Positions 38,764 through 47,387 of a stretch of DNA of 64,000 nt are shown one piece after another (position 1 is the stretch's first letter; every line of letters starts with the position of its first letter). Position numbers and translations under genes: made by a program. A model generated the notes under the pieces. That model searched no databases. It saw nothing but the letters and a program-made list of their open reading frames with translations, and was not told the origin of the DNA. This DNA is from CALODL01 sp942492115 (GTDB taxonomy: Bacteria > Planctomycetota > Phycisphaerae > UBA1845 > CAIVHJ01), in assembly GCA_942492115.1 (NCBI GenBank), contig CALODL010000017.1, positions 1-64,000 of the forward strand. The letters are read 5' to 3'.

Positions 38764-39960
38764 TCAAGCCCGGATATCGACGCGTCCCGCTGCCATCACA
38801 CCCTGTTCTGCAGCTTCGATCAATGCAGTCTCGGGATCATCCGCGTCCGTGGATTCGCCTCGCGCATCGGCGTCCTGCCCATGCGACATCGACGAATCGG
38901 TATGTTGTGAGCGCCCGTCGCCCGCCGCCGATCCGGTGTGCTCGTCCGGCTCCCGGGTGATCTCGACTTCAAAACCATCCATGCGCAGACCCTGTTCGCG
39001 CAGCGCTTCGGTCAATTCCGCTGCGTGATCATGCAGCAGGTCGCGCACCGCCGCGCTGTGGGTCTCGAACCGCAGACTCATGGCATCGCCCTGCAACTTG
39101 ATGTCGACGGTCAGCGTGCCCAACTCGGGCGGGGTCAGTCGCAGTTTCACCGTCGAGCGCCCGGGCGTGTGCCGGGACTGCAGGATCTTCATCACGTGGT
39201 CGATGGTTTTGCGCTGTGCGGCCTGCGGTAGGGTGCCCCGCTCGATACTGAATGCCGGGCGCCCGCGACGGGCCCGGGTTGTGTGCGCAGACTCTCCGCC
39301 GGCGATCTGACCGTGCTGGTGTCCACCCGCCGTACCACGGCCTTGCCCCTGCATCATGCCGCCCGGCCCTGTGCCCACGGCTTGTGGTGTCACGGCTGTC
39401 AACCCGGCCGGCAACGCCATGCGACCACCTGCGGTCGTTGGTTGCGGCGGCGGCGTCAGCCCGGTCGCGGAGTCCCGCGCCACCGTCCCATTGCTGGCCG
39501 CCGGTGGCTCGGCCGGGTGCGGTCGTTCACTTCGGGGGCCGGACGTCCGCAGTTGCCCCTCGGCGCGGGGCTCGTGGCGCACAGCGGATTCGCTGGCCTC
39601 GTCGTTGACGACATGGGCAGGTGCGGCCTGATCGGCCAGCTGTGCAGCATGCGGTGCGGCCGTCTTGAACAGCCCGGCCGCTGGACCGAGACCCAGTTCG
39701 GCGAGTGATACGTCGACCGCACGGAGGTCCTCACGGGAACGGATCTCGGCATCGAGAACACGGAGGTCCGCATCGAGCAACTGGCGATCGAGCCCCGCGT
39801 GACGATTGGCCGTCGCAATATCACGTGCCGTCTGCTGGCGCGTGTGCACGTCAACAGCGATCGACACCAGCGGATCGAACGCGGCAGGACGGTCACTGTG
39901 CTGCGCAGGATCATCCACGCGGATCGGCTCGTGGGAAGGTGCATCGATGGGCGTGATCAT
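38764..39960 (-). CDS. fliK: FliK, hook-length control protein
   Basis: 398 aa from an ATG that overlaps the upstream stop (ATGA). The N-terminal two-thirds is low-complexity, Ala/Pro/Arg-rich ruler sequence. The C-terminal domain (LRLTPPELGTLTVDIKLQGDAMSLRFETHSAAVRDLLHDHAAELTEALREQGLRMDGFEVEI) is the FliK switch domain that acts on FlhB. The last ~50 residues are an acidic His/Asp-rich tail. Confidence 0.9.
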   Translation of the reverse strand: MITPIDAPSHEPIRVDDPAQHSDRPAAFDPLVSIAVDVHTRQQTARDIATANRHAGLDRQLLDADLRVLDAEIRSREDLRAVDVSLAELGLGPAAGLFKTAAPHAAQLADQAAPAHVVNDEASESAVRHEPRAEGQLRTSGPRSERPHPAEPPAASNGTVARDSATGLTPPPQPTTAGGRMALPAGLTAVTPQAVGTGPGGMMQGQGRGTAGGHQHGQIAGGESAHTTRARRGRPAFSIERGTLPQAAQRKTIDHVMKILQSRHTPGRSTVKLRLTPPELGTLTVDIKLQGDAMSLRFETHSAAVRDLLHDHAAELTEALREQGLRMDGFEVEITREPDEHTGSAAGDGRSQHTDSSMSHGQDADARGESTDADDPETALIEAAEQGVMAAGRVDIRA

Positions 39961-40607
39961 CCCGTGCCCTCCCCCGTCGCGACACGGTTGTGGCGTGACA
40001 GCTTGTCGAATATGCGATCGCGCCATTGCCGTTGATCGATATCCTTGCACGAGTCCATAATGATGTTCCGGTTGCGTTGCGGCAGCTCATGAAGAATACG
40101 CACCGCCTCGCCATCCGAGCGGTTCATCAGTGATTGCAGTGCGTTCTTCGGCTTCATCCCCCCGATCGTACGAACCATCACGGTGAAACTCTGGCTCAAT
40201 TCCTGTGCACGCGCGGCAGCTAGCTTCGACTCGTAGCCCGCGACGAGATTCTGGTGATCCTGCCGTTCGCGTTCCAGGCGCATCATGGCCCGGTCCAGCA
40301 AGATCCGCTGTTGTTCGAGATCCACGCGGGCTTTGTCGTTCTTGAGGCGGTCGACTTCCTGCCGTTCCATCAGCTCCTTGATGCGCGATTCAGACGACGC
40401 CAGAGCGCGCGGCGTGTCGACCAGCGCATCCTCGGTCGCCACAGGGACCTCGGCGGGCAACTGTGTTCCGCGCAGCACTTCGACCACATCGCGAATCGTC
40501 TCGAGATCGAGCCGACCGGTGCCGAATGCGGTCCCCAGCAGGCCGACGCCGCCGAGAACGTGAATAACGCACAGCAGTGCGACGATTGAATACAGGCGTT
40601 TCAGCAT
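39957..40607 (-). CDS. MotE-like flagellar coiled-coil membrane protein
   Basis: 216 aa. Signal-anchor helix (LYSIVALLCVIHVLGGVGLLGTAF), a long coiled coil (~75-140, ELMERQEVDRLKNDKARVDLEQQRILLDRAMMRLERERQDHQ), then a helical MgtE_N-like domain (FTVMVRTIGGMKPKNALQSLMNRSDGEAVRILHELPQRNRNIIMD). This is the MotE arrangement. In alphaproteobacteria MotE is a periplasmic chaperone for MotC. It overlaps fliJ by 7 bases and fliK by 4, so it is embedded in the export operon. Confidence 0.75.
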   Translation of the reverse strand: MLKRLYSIVALLCVIHVLGGVGLLGTAFGTGRLDLETIRDVVEVLRGTQLPAEVPVATEDALVDTPRALASSESRIKELMERQEVDRLKNDKARVDLEQQRILLDRAMMRLERERQDHQNLVAGYESKLAAARAQELSQSFTVMVRTIGGMKPKNALQSLMNRSDGEAVRILHELPQRNRNIIMDSCKDIDQRQWRDRIFDKLSRHNRVATGEGTG

Positions 40608-41062
40608 GGCTCCTTCCTTCGTCGCAGGTGTTGCTGGAGTGCGACCTCATCCAGAAAGCGCGCCTCGTCTTTGTCGTGTTTGAGTTGGTAACGTGCCTTG
40701 GCCTTGTCCTTCAGGGTCTCAACGACGCGGACCGCCCGGGCCGCCTCAGCCAGCTCTGCCCGCTTCTGTGAGACACGTTCCTCGAGCGTTGCGATCTGAC
40801 GCGCATTGCCCAGCAGTCCCCCCTGCAAATGGGCGATCCAGTAGCGTTGCGCAGCCAGAAAGCGCACATCGACCGTTGGCCCGCCAGCGGCTGTCCGCGC
40901 GACATCGAGGGCCGCGGCCATTTGGCTGGTCAGGTGCTCGTGGCCGACGCGGACCTCGTTCAGTTGGCGCACCTCATCGGCCAGCGCCTGTTTGTGCTGA
41001 TCCTCTACACGGCGCCGTACCTTGAGGAGCGTCTCGAGCGGAAATGTGAATTTCTTGGCCAT
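40601..41062 (-). CDS. fliJ: FliJ, export ATPase stalk protein
   Basis: 153 aa, almost entirely coiled coil, beginning MAKKFTFPLETLLKVRRRVEDQHKQALA, the FliJ start pattern. It forms the central stalk linking FliI to FlhA. Lies directly after fliI. Confidence 0.88.
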   Translation of the reverse strand: MAKKFTFPLETLLKVRRRVEDQHKQALADEVRQLNEVRVGHEHLTSQMAAALDVARTAAGGPTVDVRFLAAQRYWIAHLQGGLLGNARQIATLEERVSQKRAELAEAARAVRVVETLKDKAKARYQLKHDKDEARFLDEVALQQHLRRRKEPC

Positions 41063-41100
41063 GAACTATCTATCCACGGACGGCAGTCCGCCACGGCGGA

Positions 41101-42435
41101 TCATGCCGCCTTGAGTTTTCCTGCTGCTGCATCGATCCGCCGGGCCACGTCGACCAGGGCCGTGCGGGCGTCGACCAGACTGACGCGCTCTTCGACCGCT
41201 TGTTGCAGGAACGCGTCAATGATCGGCTTGGACTCGATCGCCAGATCGAACTCCGGATTGGACCCGCGGGCATACGCACCGATGTTGACGAGGTCCTCGA
41301 TTTCGAACCATGTGCCGAGAACCTGCCGCACGCGTCGAGCCGCCTCGAGGTGCTCCGTGTCGACGACGTCGACCATCAGCCGACTGATGCTGTTGAGCAC
41401 GTCGATCGCCGGGTAGTGGCCCTTGCCGGCCAGTGCGCGGTTCAACCACACATGGCCATCGAGGATCCCACGCACCGCGTCGGCAATCGGTTCGTTGATG
41501 TCGTCGGCTTCGACCAGCACCGAGTAGAACCCGGTGATACTGCCCTGGTCTGTACGACCGGACCGTTCGAGCAACTTGGGCAACAACGCAAAGACGCTCG
41601 GCGTATAGCCCTTGGTCGAAGGCGGCTCGCCGCCGACCAGACCGATCTCACGCTGAGCCATCGCCAGGCGCGTCAGCGAGTCCATCAACAACAGAACGTT
41701 CTGGCCACTGTCGCGGAAGTACTCGGCCACGGCGGTCGCCAAAAAGCACGCCCGCACGCGCATGACCGGTGACTCGTCCGAGGTGCTGACCACCATGATG
41801 GCGCGCTGCAGCCCTTCCTCACCCAGGTCCTTGCGAATGAAATCCTGCACTTCACGACCGCGCTCACCCACCAGGGCCACGACGATGACGTCGGCCGCGG
41901 TGTACCGTGAGACCATTCCCATGAGCACGCTCTTGCCAACGCCGGTACCGGCGAAGATGCCAATGCGCTGACCGAGACCGATGGTCAATGTCGAATCGAG
42001 CGCTCGAATGCCCGTGCCGAGTGGCTCGTCGATGGGGTGGCGACTGAGCGGTGCGGGCGCTGGCCGGTCGAGCTCGTAAAAATCATGTGCATGGATCGGG
42101 GCTCCACCGTCGATCGGCCGTCCAAGCCCGTCGATGACGCGACCGAGCAGTGCCGGTCCGACGCCCACCCGCTGCATGCTCGCCGACGTGACCACCGCAT
42201 CGCCCACGGCGACGGCCCCGGCCGTGCCCAATGGCATGAGGACGGTTCGGCGTCCTTCGAAGCCAACGACCTGGGCAAGGACGTTGTTCGCGCGGCGCGG
42301 GCGGATCGCACACAGGGTCCCGATCTCCGCCGGCAAACCCTCGGCCTGCAATGTCAGTCCGGTCACCGCAGTCAGGCGACCCTCGAAGCCGATGAGGTTG
42401 GTCTCTTCGATCACACGGGCATAGCGCTCAAACAT
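41101..42435 (-). CDS. fliI: FliI, flagellar export ATPase
   Basis: 444 aa from ATG 42435 after GGAGGG. Walker A is GIFAGTGVGKSVLMG, Walker B VLLLMDSLTRLAMAQREIGL, with the F1-beta-like block ERGREVQDFIRKDLGEEGLQR. Powers export together with FliH and FliJ. Overlaps fliH by 8 bases. Confidence 0.95.
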   Translation of the reverse strand: MFERYARVIEETNLIGFEGRLTAVTGLTLQAEGLPAEIGTLCAIRPRRANNVLAQVVGFEGRRTVLMPLGTAGAVAVGDAVVTSASMQRVGVGPALLGRVIDGLGRPIDGGAPIHAHDFYELDRPAPAPLSRHPIDEPLGTGIRALDSTLTIGLGQRIGIFAGTGVGKSVLMGMVSRYTAADVIVVALVGERGREVQDFIRKDLGEEGLQRAIMVVSTSDESPVMRVRACFLATAVAEYFRDSGQNVLLLMDSLTRLAMAQREIGLVGGEPPSTKGYTPSVFALLPKLLERSGRTDQGSITGFYSVLVEADDINEPIADAVRGILDGHVWLNRALAGKGHYPAIDVLNSISRLMVDVVDTEHLEAARRVRQVLGTWFEIEDLVNIGAYARGSNPEFDLAIESKPIIDAFLQQAVEERVSLVDARTALVDVARRIDAAAGKLKAA

Positions 42436-43159
42436 CTGCACCCTCCGTTGGCGGCGGAGTCGTCTCGCCCAGAAGCATGTGAGCGATCTGGTCCAGTTGA
42501 TGTTCGATGGTGGCATCGATCACGCCGTCGGGCGTTTCGACGACCGCGCCTCCCGGATGGATGCCATCGTCGGTCAGGACTTGGACATGTTGCCGATGGT
42601 CCACGTCTTCCAGAAGGTCGTGGCACACACGTTCCATGCTCTTGAACTCGTCCGGGTGGACCCGGATCACCAGATCGGAACGGTCCATGACCATGGCCAG
42701 GGCAGCTTCGAGGTTGTGTTGTACAGCGTCATGATCGGCCCGTACGGCGATCTTGATCACGCGGCGGACCAGGCCCAGGGCGAAGTGCAGGATGTCGCGC
42801 TCGGCAGCGTGCAGGCGCTGTGCCCGCTCGGTATTCACCTGCTCGATGAGGGATTGCAGGGAGGTGACCACTGCTGTGTGGTCGTTATTGAACTGCTCAC
42901 GGGCCTCGGATAACGCGGTGTCATGCCCGGTGCGTTGCCCGTGTGCGCGACCGGCCTCGAGACCTTCGGCGTGTCCGGCCGTGCGGGCCACTTCGCGCAG
43001 GGCCACCGCCTCCTGTTCAGCACTGGCGAGGATGGCGGCGGCCTGTGCTCGCGCTGCATCGAGGATACTCTCGCCTTCGGCGACCAGATCGCGCAGGTGG
43101 AAAGCCGACGGCTCCGCCGTCGGCCGCAGCCCGGTTCCTGCTTTTAGAATCATGGACAT
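42428..43159 (-). CDS. fliH: FliH, export ATPase regulator
   Basis: 243 aa. An Ala/Glu-rich helical middle (ILDAARAQAAAILASAEQEAVALREVARTAGHAEGLEAGRAHGQRTGHD) and a C-terminal domain related to V-type ATPase subunit E (FALGLVRRVIKIAVRADHDAVQHNLEAALAMV... LVIRVHPDEFKSME). Holds FliI at the export apparatus. Confidence 0.9.
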   Translation of the reverse strand: MSMILKAGTGLRPTAEPSAFHLRDLVAEGESILDAARAQAAAILASAEQEAVALREVARTAGHAEGLEAGRAHGQRTGHDTALSEAREQFNNDHTAVVTSLQSLIEQVNTERAQRLHAAERDILHFALGLVRRVIKIAVRADHDAVQHNLEAALAMVMDRSDLVIRVHPDEFKSMERVCHDLLEDVDHRQHVQVLTDDGIHPGGAVVETPDGVIDATIEHQLDQIAHMLLGETTPPPTEGADV

Positions 43160-43216
43160 CCTTGTCCTTCATGCGCTAGAGTACAAAGCTTAACGAGTGC
43201 CCGAAGTCGCCCGTGA

Positions 43217-44248
43217 TCACACCACGACCTCCTTCTCGCCGCCGCGACCGGCGATGATGATTTCACCAGCGTCTTCGAGGCGGCGCACGATATCGACGAT
43301 CCTTTGCTGAGCACCTTCGACATCGCTGATGCGCACCGGCCCCATGTATTCCATATCTTCCTGGATGAGCTGTGCGGCACGATCGGACATATTGCGGAAT
43401 ATCTTGTCCTTGAGCTCGTCGCTTGCGGTCTTGAGCCCCAGGGCGAGTTCTTCGTTCTCGGTCTCCTTGAGCACCGATTGAATGCCCTTGTCGTTGACCA
43501 GAATGATGTCCTCGAACACGAACATCAGCCGACGAATCTGCTCGACGAGCTCGGGCTCTTCGGTCTCGAGGGCTTCGAGGATATTCTTCTCGGTCGCGCG
43601 ATCGGACAGGTTGAGCATTTCAGCCACGGACTCGACCCCGCCGACCTCCTGTAGAGTCTGGGACACGACACCGCTGAGTCGATCCTCGAGACCCCGTTCG
43701 ACTTCCTTGATGACCTCAGGGTTGGTTTGCTGCATGTTCGAAATGCGCGTCACGACTTCGATTTGCTTGTCCGCCGGCAGGCCCACCAGAATCTCGCTTG
43801 CTTTGGCGCTCGGCATATGGGCCAGCACCAGGGCGATGGTCTGAGGATGCTCGTCCTGAATGAACGTCAACAGGTTGTGGCTGTCGGTCTTCTGCAGGAA
43901 CGAAAACGGCTGCTGGAAGACCTGGTGTTCGATCTGCTGGATAATGCGATTGGCATCATCCGGATTCATCGACTTCTTGAGCAGACGCGAGGCATACAAC
44001 ACACCGCCCTGCTCGACGTAGCGCCGGGCAAGCGCCTGATTGTAGAATTCCTGGATGATCTCATTGGACAAGTCCGGTTCAACCGTATCGATCGACGCGA
44101 TCTCGCGCGTAATCTCCTCGACCACGCCATTGGGCAAATGCTGAAGCACCTTCGAAGAGGTGTCCGCATCCATGCTGAGCATGAGAATGGCCGTCTTGCG
44201 CAGGCCATCCATGTCGTTGCGTTCTGTGCTGTCGTCGTTCGCCGCCAC
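43217..44248 (-). CDS. fliG: FliG, C-ring rotor protein
   Basis: Three ARM-type domains: DGLRKTAILMLSMDADTSSKVLQHLP at the start, LTFIQDEHPQTIALVLAHM with its helical partner in the middle, and FVFEDIILVNDKGIQSVLKETENEELALGLKTASDELKDKIFRNMSDRAAQLIQEDMEYMGP at the C-terminus, which holds the charged torque helix. GTG 44248 has a GGAG at proper distance; an ATG at 44314 inside fliF is also in frame and ATG 44212 lies right at the conserved block. The exact start is uncertain. Confidence 0.93.
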   Translation of the reverse strand: MAANDDSTERNDMDGLRKTAILMLSMDADTSSKVLQHLPNGVVEEITREIASIDTVEPDLSNEIIQEFYNQALARRYVEQGGVLYASRLLKKSMNPDDANRIIQQIEHQVFQQPFSFLQKTDSHNLLTFIQDEHPQTIALVLAHMPSAKASEILVGLPADKQIEVVTRISNMQQTNPEVIKEVERGLEDRLSGVVSQTLQEVGGVESVAEMLNLSDRATEKNILEALETEEPELVEQIRRLMFVFEDIILVNDKGIQSVLKETENEELALGLKTASDELKDKIFRNMSDRAAQLIQEDMEYMGPVRISDVEGAQQRIVDIVRRLEDAGEIIIAGRGGEKEVVV

Positions 44249-44258
44249 CGTCACTCCG

Positions 44259-45911
44259 TTATGCGCCCCGCTCGATCCACCGCCTGACGAGTTGTGCGGC
44301 GTTTTCCGGATCATCGTTGATCATCTCACTCACCTGCTCGGCCATCTGCCGCGCACGGATGCTGCCCTCATCGGTCTCCCGTGCGATCAAGAACGCATCA
44401 GGCGTTCCCGCATCACCGATGGCCCCTTCACCGAATGCCAACTCGCCGCCAACAGGACCGCCGGACTTCATGCCGGGACCGAGGTCCGGCGTCCCGGCGT
44501 GTTCACCGGTCCGTTTGACCACGCGGGCCGTCAGCCCCAATGCCGCCAGAGCCAGTCCGATGAGACCAATCTGGCGGCTGTGGTCGTTGACGAAAGTCAT
44601 CACGGTGCTCTGCTGCACGGTCGCCGGATCACCGAGCGGATTGGCCACCAGGGCCTGGGCCTGGTCGAAATACACGTCGACTTCGATCTTGGGCTCGGCC
44701 ACGGCGACGAGGATCGGCTCGATGAGATCACGGATCTTTCGCGTCTCCTGATCGCGGAAGTCTTCGACGTCCTGCTGGCTCGGTTCCGCATCACCCTGAC
44801 CGTTCATCGACTTGATGGCCGCGATCAGGTAGCTGCGCGGAATGAGGATCGATGCTGCAGCCTCCACGATCTCGCCGGGATTCTTGCGCGTATTGGTCAC
44901 CGTGCGGTCGCGCTCGGATTGGAACTCGGTCTCGGATTTCTCAGTGGTGTTACGCGTGCCGCTCGACCCACCCAACAGAGCCGCGCTGACGTTAGCCCCG
45001 ACACCGGGTTCCGCTCCAGCCTGGCGGTTGGAGCTCTCGGTCTCCTCGCGCATCTCGCGAGCAATCGCCGGCTCACCAAGCTTTTCTTCCAAGGTCGTGC
45101 TGACCTGCTCATCGAGCTTGAGTGAGACCGTGGCCATGACGCCCGGAATGTGAGCCAGGATGTTTTCGATCTTGCTGAGCAGCTGTTGCTCCTTGTGCCG
45201 CTGCAAGTCGTACAGGGCGCCACCAAACGCATTGTCGGGATCATCAACTTTGTAGAACCGCCCTTTGAGGTCGACGACCCGCACGTTCTGGGGTTCGAGC
45301 CGCGTGACCGCACCGGACACCAGCCGGACGAGCGTCTCGACGACCGACGGGTTCAGTCGTTCCGATCCGATGGGATCGACCGTGACGGTCGCCGTAGGCT
45401 TGTTGCGGGCATAGCCCAACCGCAGTTCTTTGGACTCCTGGGCGATGTACACCGTGGCCGTACGAATGTCCTGCATGGTCGAAATGGTTTTGGCCAGTTC
45501 GTTTTGCAGGGCAATCATGTACTGCCTTTGACGGGTGGCCTCCGGTGCGAAAACATTGGCCCCCTGCAGCATTTCGTCGAATGAATACGTGAATGTCTTG
45601 GGGCCGGCATTGTTGGCCACGAGCTTCATCAAGACACGCCTGCGATCTTCGGGGCTCACCCAGATCCCTTCGCCCGTGCGCTCCTCGAAGGATTCACCGC
45701 TCAGCGTCAGGTAGCGCGCAATGTCGGTGATCTCATCCTCGCGCAGGACCTGCGTATACAGTGGCACCAATTCTTTCTCGAGTGACCACTGCGTCAGCCA
45801 CAGCATCGAGCCTGCAACCACGACAGCGCACAATGCCAGAGCCACACGTTGTGATGCGTCCAGCCCCGTCAGCTGCCGTTTGATGATCTCGATTTGTTTA
45901 TCTAAAAACAC
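44259..45911 (-). CDS. fliF: FliF, MS-ring protein
   Basis: 550 aa. Two flanking membrane helices (VALALCAVVVAGSMLWL and IGLIGLALAALGLTARVV) around the ring-building domains: YTQVLREDEITDIARYLTLSG, RQRQYMIALQNELAKTISTMQDIRTATVYIA, KPTATVTVDPIGSERLNPSVVETLVRLVSGAV. The C-terminal tail (MAEQVSEMINDDPENAAQLVRRWIE) is the FliG-binding end. Confidence 0.95.
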   Translation of the reverse strand: MFLDKQIEIIKRQLTGLDASQRVALALCAVVVAGSMLWLTQWSLEKELVPLYTQVLREDEITDIARYLTLSGESFEERTGEGIWVSPEDRRRVLMKLVANNAGPKTFTYSFDEMLQGANVFAPEATRQRQYMIALQNELAKTISTMQDIRTATVYIAQESKELRLGYARNKPTATVTVDPIGSERLNPSVVETLVRLVSGAVTRLEPQNVRVVDLKGRFYKVDDPDNAFGGALYDLQRHKEQQLLSKIENILAHIPGVMATVSLKLDEQVSTTLEEKLGEPAIAREMREETESSNRQAGAEPGVGANVSAALLGGSSGTRNTTEKSETEFQSERDRTVTNTRKNPGEIVEAAASILIPRSYLIAAIKSMNGQGDAEPSQQDVEDFRDQETRKIRDLIEPILVAVAEPKIEVDVYFDQAQALVANPLGDPATVQQSTVMTFVNDHSRQIGLIGLALAALGLTARVVKRTGEHAGTPDLGPGMKSGGPVGGELAFGEGAIGDAGTPDAFLIARETDEGSIRARQMAEQVSEMINDDPENAAQLVRRWIERGA

Positions 45912-46027
45912 TGTGTGCTCTGTGTCCTATCCTGGTACCGCCACCGCCGAAGCGGGGACGGACTCCGTCAGAACCGCCGCGTACGGCAATCGGCTGCGAA
46001 TCCATTGCCTGCGTTGTTCAGCAGTCG

Positions 46028-46336
46028 CTAGATCCGCATTTGTTGTATTTCCTGGTACGCATCGACCAGCTTGTTACGCATCTCCATCAACAGGCTGAAC
46101 GCTACGTCGGCCTTGCGCACGGCACTGAGCACTTCGGAAACGTTGTTGGACTCGCCCGTTGCCAGCTGTTCGACGCCCTTGCCCGCCTCCATTTGCAGAC
46201 GGTTGACTTCGTCGAGGGTGTTGAGCAGGGCATCCTTGAAGTCCGCGCCGTCACCTGCCGCAGGTTTCTGGGTCATGCCGGCACCCAGACCGTGGCCCAG
46301 GCCTTGAAGGTGCTGTGGTCCGATGGGCGTTGTCAT
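46028..46336 (-). CDS. fliE: FliE, MS-ring/rod junction protein
   Basis: 102 aa. The conserved core DFKDALLNTLDEVNRLQMEAGKGVEQLATGESNNVSEVLSAVRKADVAFSLLMEMRNKLVDAYQEIQQMRI is essentially the entire FliE family pattern. Follows flgB-flgC, the standard order. Confidence 0.93.
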   Translation of the reverse strand: MTTPIGPQHLQGLGHGLGAGMTQKPAAGDGADFKDALLNTLDEVNRLQMEAGKGVEQLATGESNNVSEVLSAVRKADVAFSLLMEMRNKLVDAYQEIQQMRI

Positions 46337-46365
46337 GTCTTACCTCGCACTCACTGAAGTTACAC

Positions 46366-46782
46366 TCACGCGATCATCCGCAAAGCAGCGTTCATCATGC
46401 CGCGGGTCGCACCCATGACCGTAATGTTGGCTTCATAGGCGCGTGCAGCGAGCATACCGTTGACCATCTCTTCAAGGGGATCGACATTGGGCAGCCTGAC
46501 CATCCCGGCATTCGCACCGTCCTGGATGGCGTGTGGGTGGCCTGGCATGTGCACCAGACGCCCGGGGCGTGAGTCGATCGCAATCTCCGATACGTGCACG
46601 CCTGGGGCTGCCGTATTGTCCGGTGACTGGCCGAGCGTGAACATCGGAACCCGCCGCTCGTAAGCCCGGTCGGGGCCAAGTGTGGTGTAGACGTTGGCCA
46701 GGTTGCCTGCAATGGTATCCATGCGCACACGATTGGCCACGAGTGCGCTCGCACTGACGTCTAGTGCTCCGAACATGGACAC
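46366..46782 (-). CDS. flgC: FlgC, proximal rod protein
   Basis: 138 aa. The N-terminal rod motif (ALDVSASALVANRVRMDTIAGNLANVYTT) and the C-terminal MVRLPNVDPLEEMVNGMLAARAYEANITVMGATRGMMNAALRMI are complete. Confidence 0.93.
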   Translation of the reverse strand: MSMFGALDVSASALVANRVRMDTIAGNLANVYTTLGPDRAYERRVPMFTLGQSPDNTAAPGVHVSEIAIDSRPGRLVHMPGHPHAIQDGANAGMVRLPNVDPLEEMVNGMLAARAYEANITVMGATRGMMNAALRMIA

Positions 46783-46834
46783 CTCCTCTCTGTGTGCTCA
46801 CCGGCAATGATCTGTCTGGACCACCTCATGTTGC

Positions 46835-47269
46835 TCAGACCTCACCGCGGATGGCGGTCTTCAACGCATCGTACTTGGCATTCAGAAACTGACTGGCCAT
46901 GTTGTAGGCCATGACGTTATCTGCGACGTCGGTCATCAACCGCTCGATTCGCGCATTGGTCCGATCGTGGAACAGGATGTTCTGTGGTGGCCGCGTCGCG
47001 GGATGAGCGACCAGACGTCCACTGTCGTCATAACGCACCTGCTCGGTCGCGCGCATCTCCAGAGGTGCCGAGCGGTGGCCACCCCGACGTTCGACCGCAT
47101 CGCGCAGCGTGTGCTGGAATTCGATCGGATCGAGATACTGAGCCTTGTAACCAGGCGTCTCGATGTTGGCCATGTTCTCGGCGAGCACACCCTGCCGGGC
47201 CTCGGAGAAGGCCATGACTTTCTCGAGGATCGGGATGTTCCCGTGGTTCGTAATTTGACTGATCAGCAT
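46835..47269 (-). CDS. flgB: FlgB, proximal rod protein
   Basis: 144 aa. Rod motif (LEKVMAFSEARQGVLAENMANIETPGYKAQYLD) and the C-terminal helix (NIERLMTDVADNVMAYNMASQFLNAKYDALKTAI-like). First gene after a sigma-54-type promoter, so it heads the main structural operon. Confidence 0.93.
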   Translation of the reverse strand: MLISQITNHGNIPILEKVMAFSEARQGVLAENMANIETPGYKAQYLDPIEFQHTLRDAVERRGGHRSAPLEMRATEQVRYDDSGRLVAHPATRPPQNILFHDRTNARIERLMTDVADNVMAYNMASQFLNAKYDALKTAIRGEV

Positions 47270-47311
47270 GCAACAATCCTGTGTTGGAGTCCAAGTCTGC
47301 CCAAGTTCACA

Positions 47312-47327
47312 GGCAACACCCGTTCCA
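47312..47327 (-). promoter_or_regulatory. sigma-54 (-24/-12) promoter before flgB
   Basis: The minus strand reads TGGAAC-GGGTG-TTGCC, against the consensus TGGCAC-N5-TTGC. The essential GG and GC are spaced by exactly 10 bases. Transcription would start near 47300, about 30 bases before flgB. A sigma-54 activator gene is immediately upstream, which supports the call. Confidence 0.7.
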
Positions 47328-47387
47328 CTCGCTTCTCTGAGCCATCAATGGGTCGTGCGTGGACAAACATGCGCAATTCCTGCGCGG

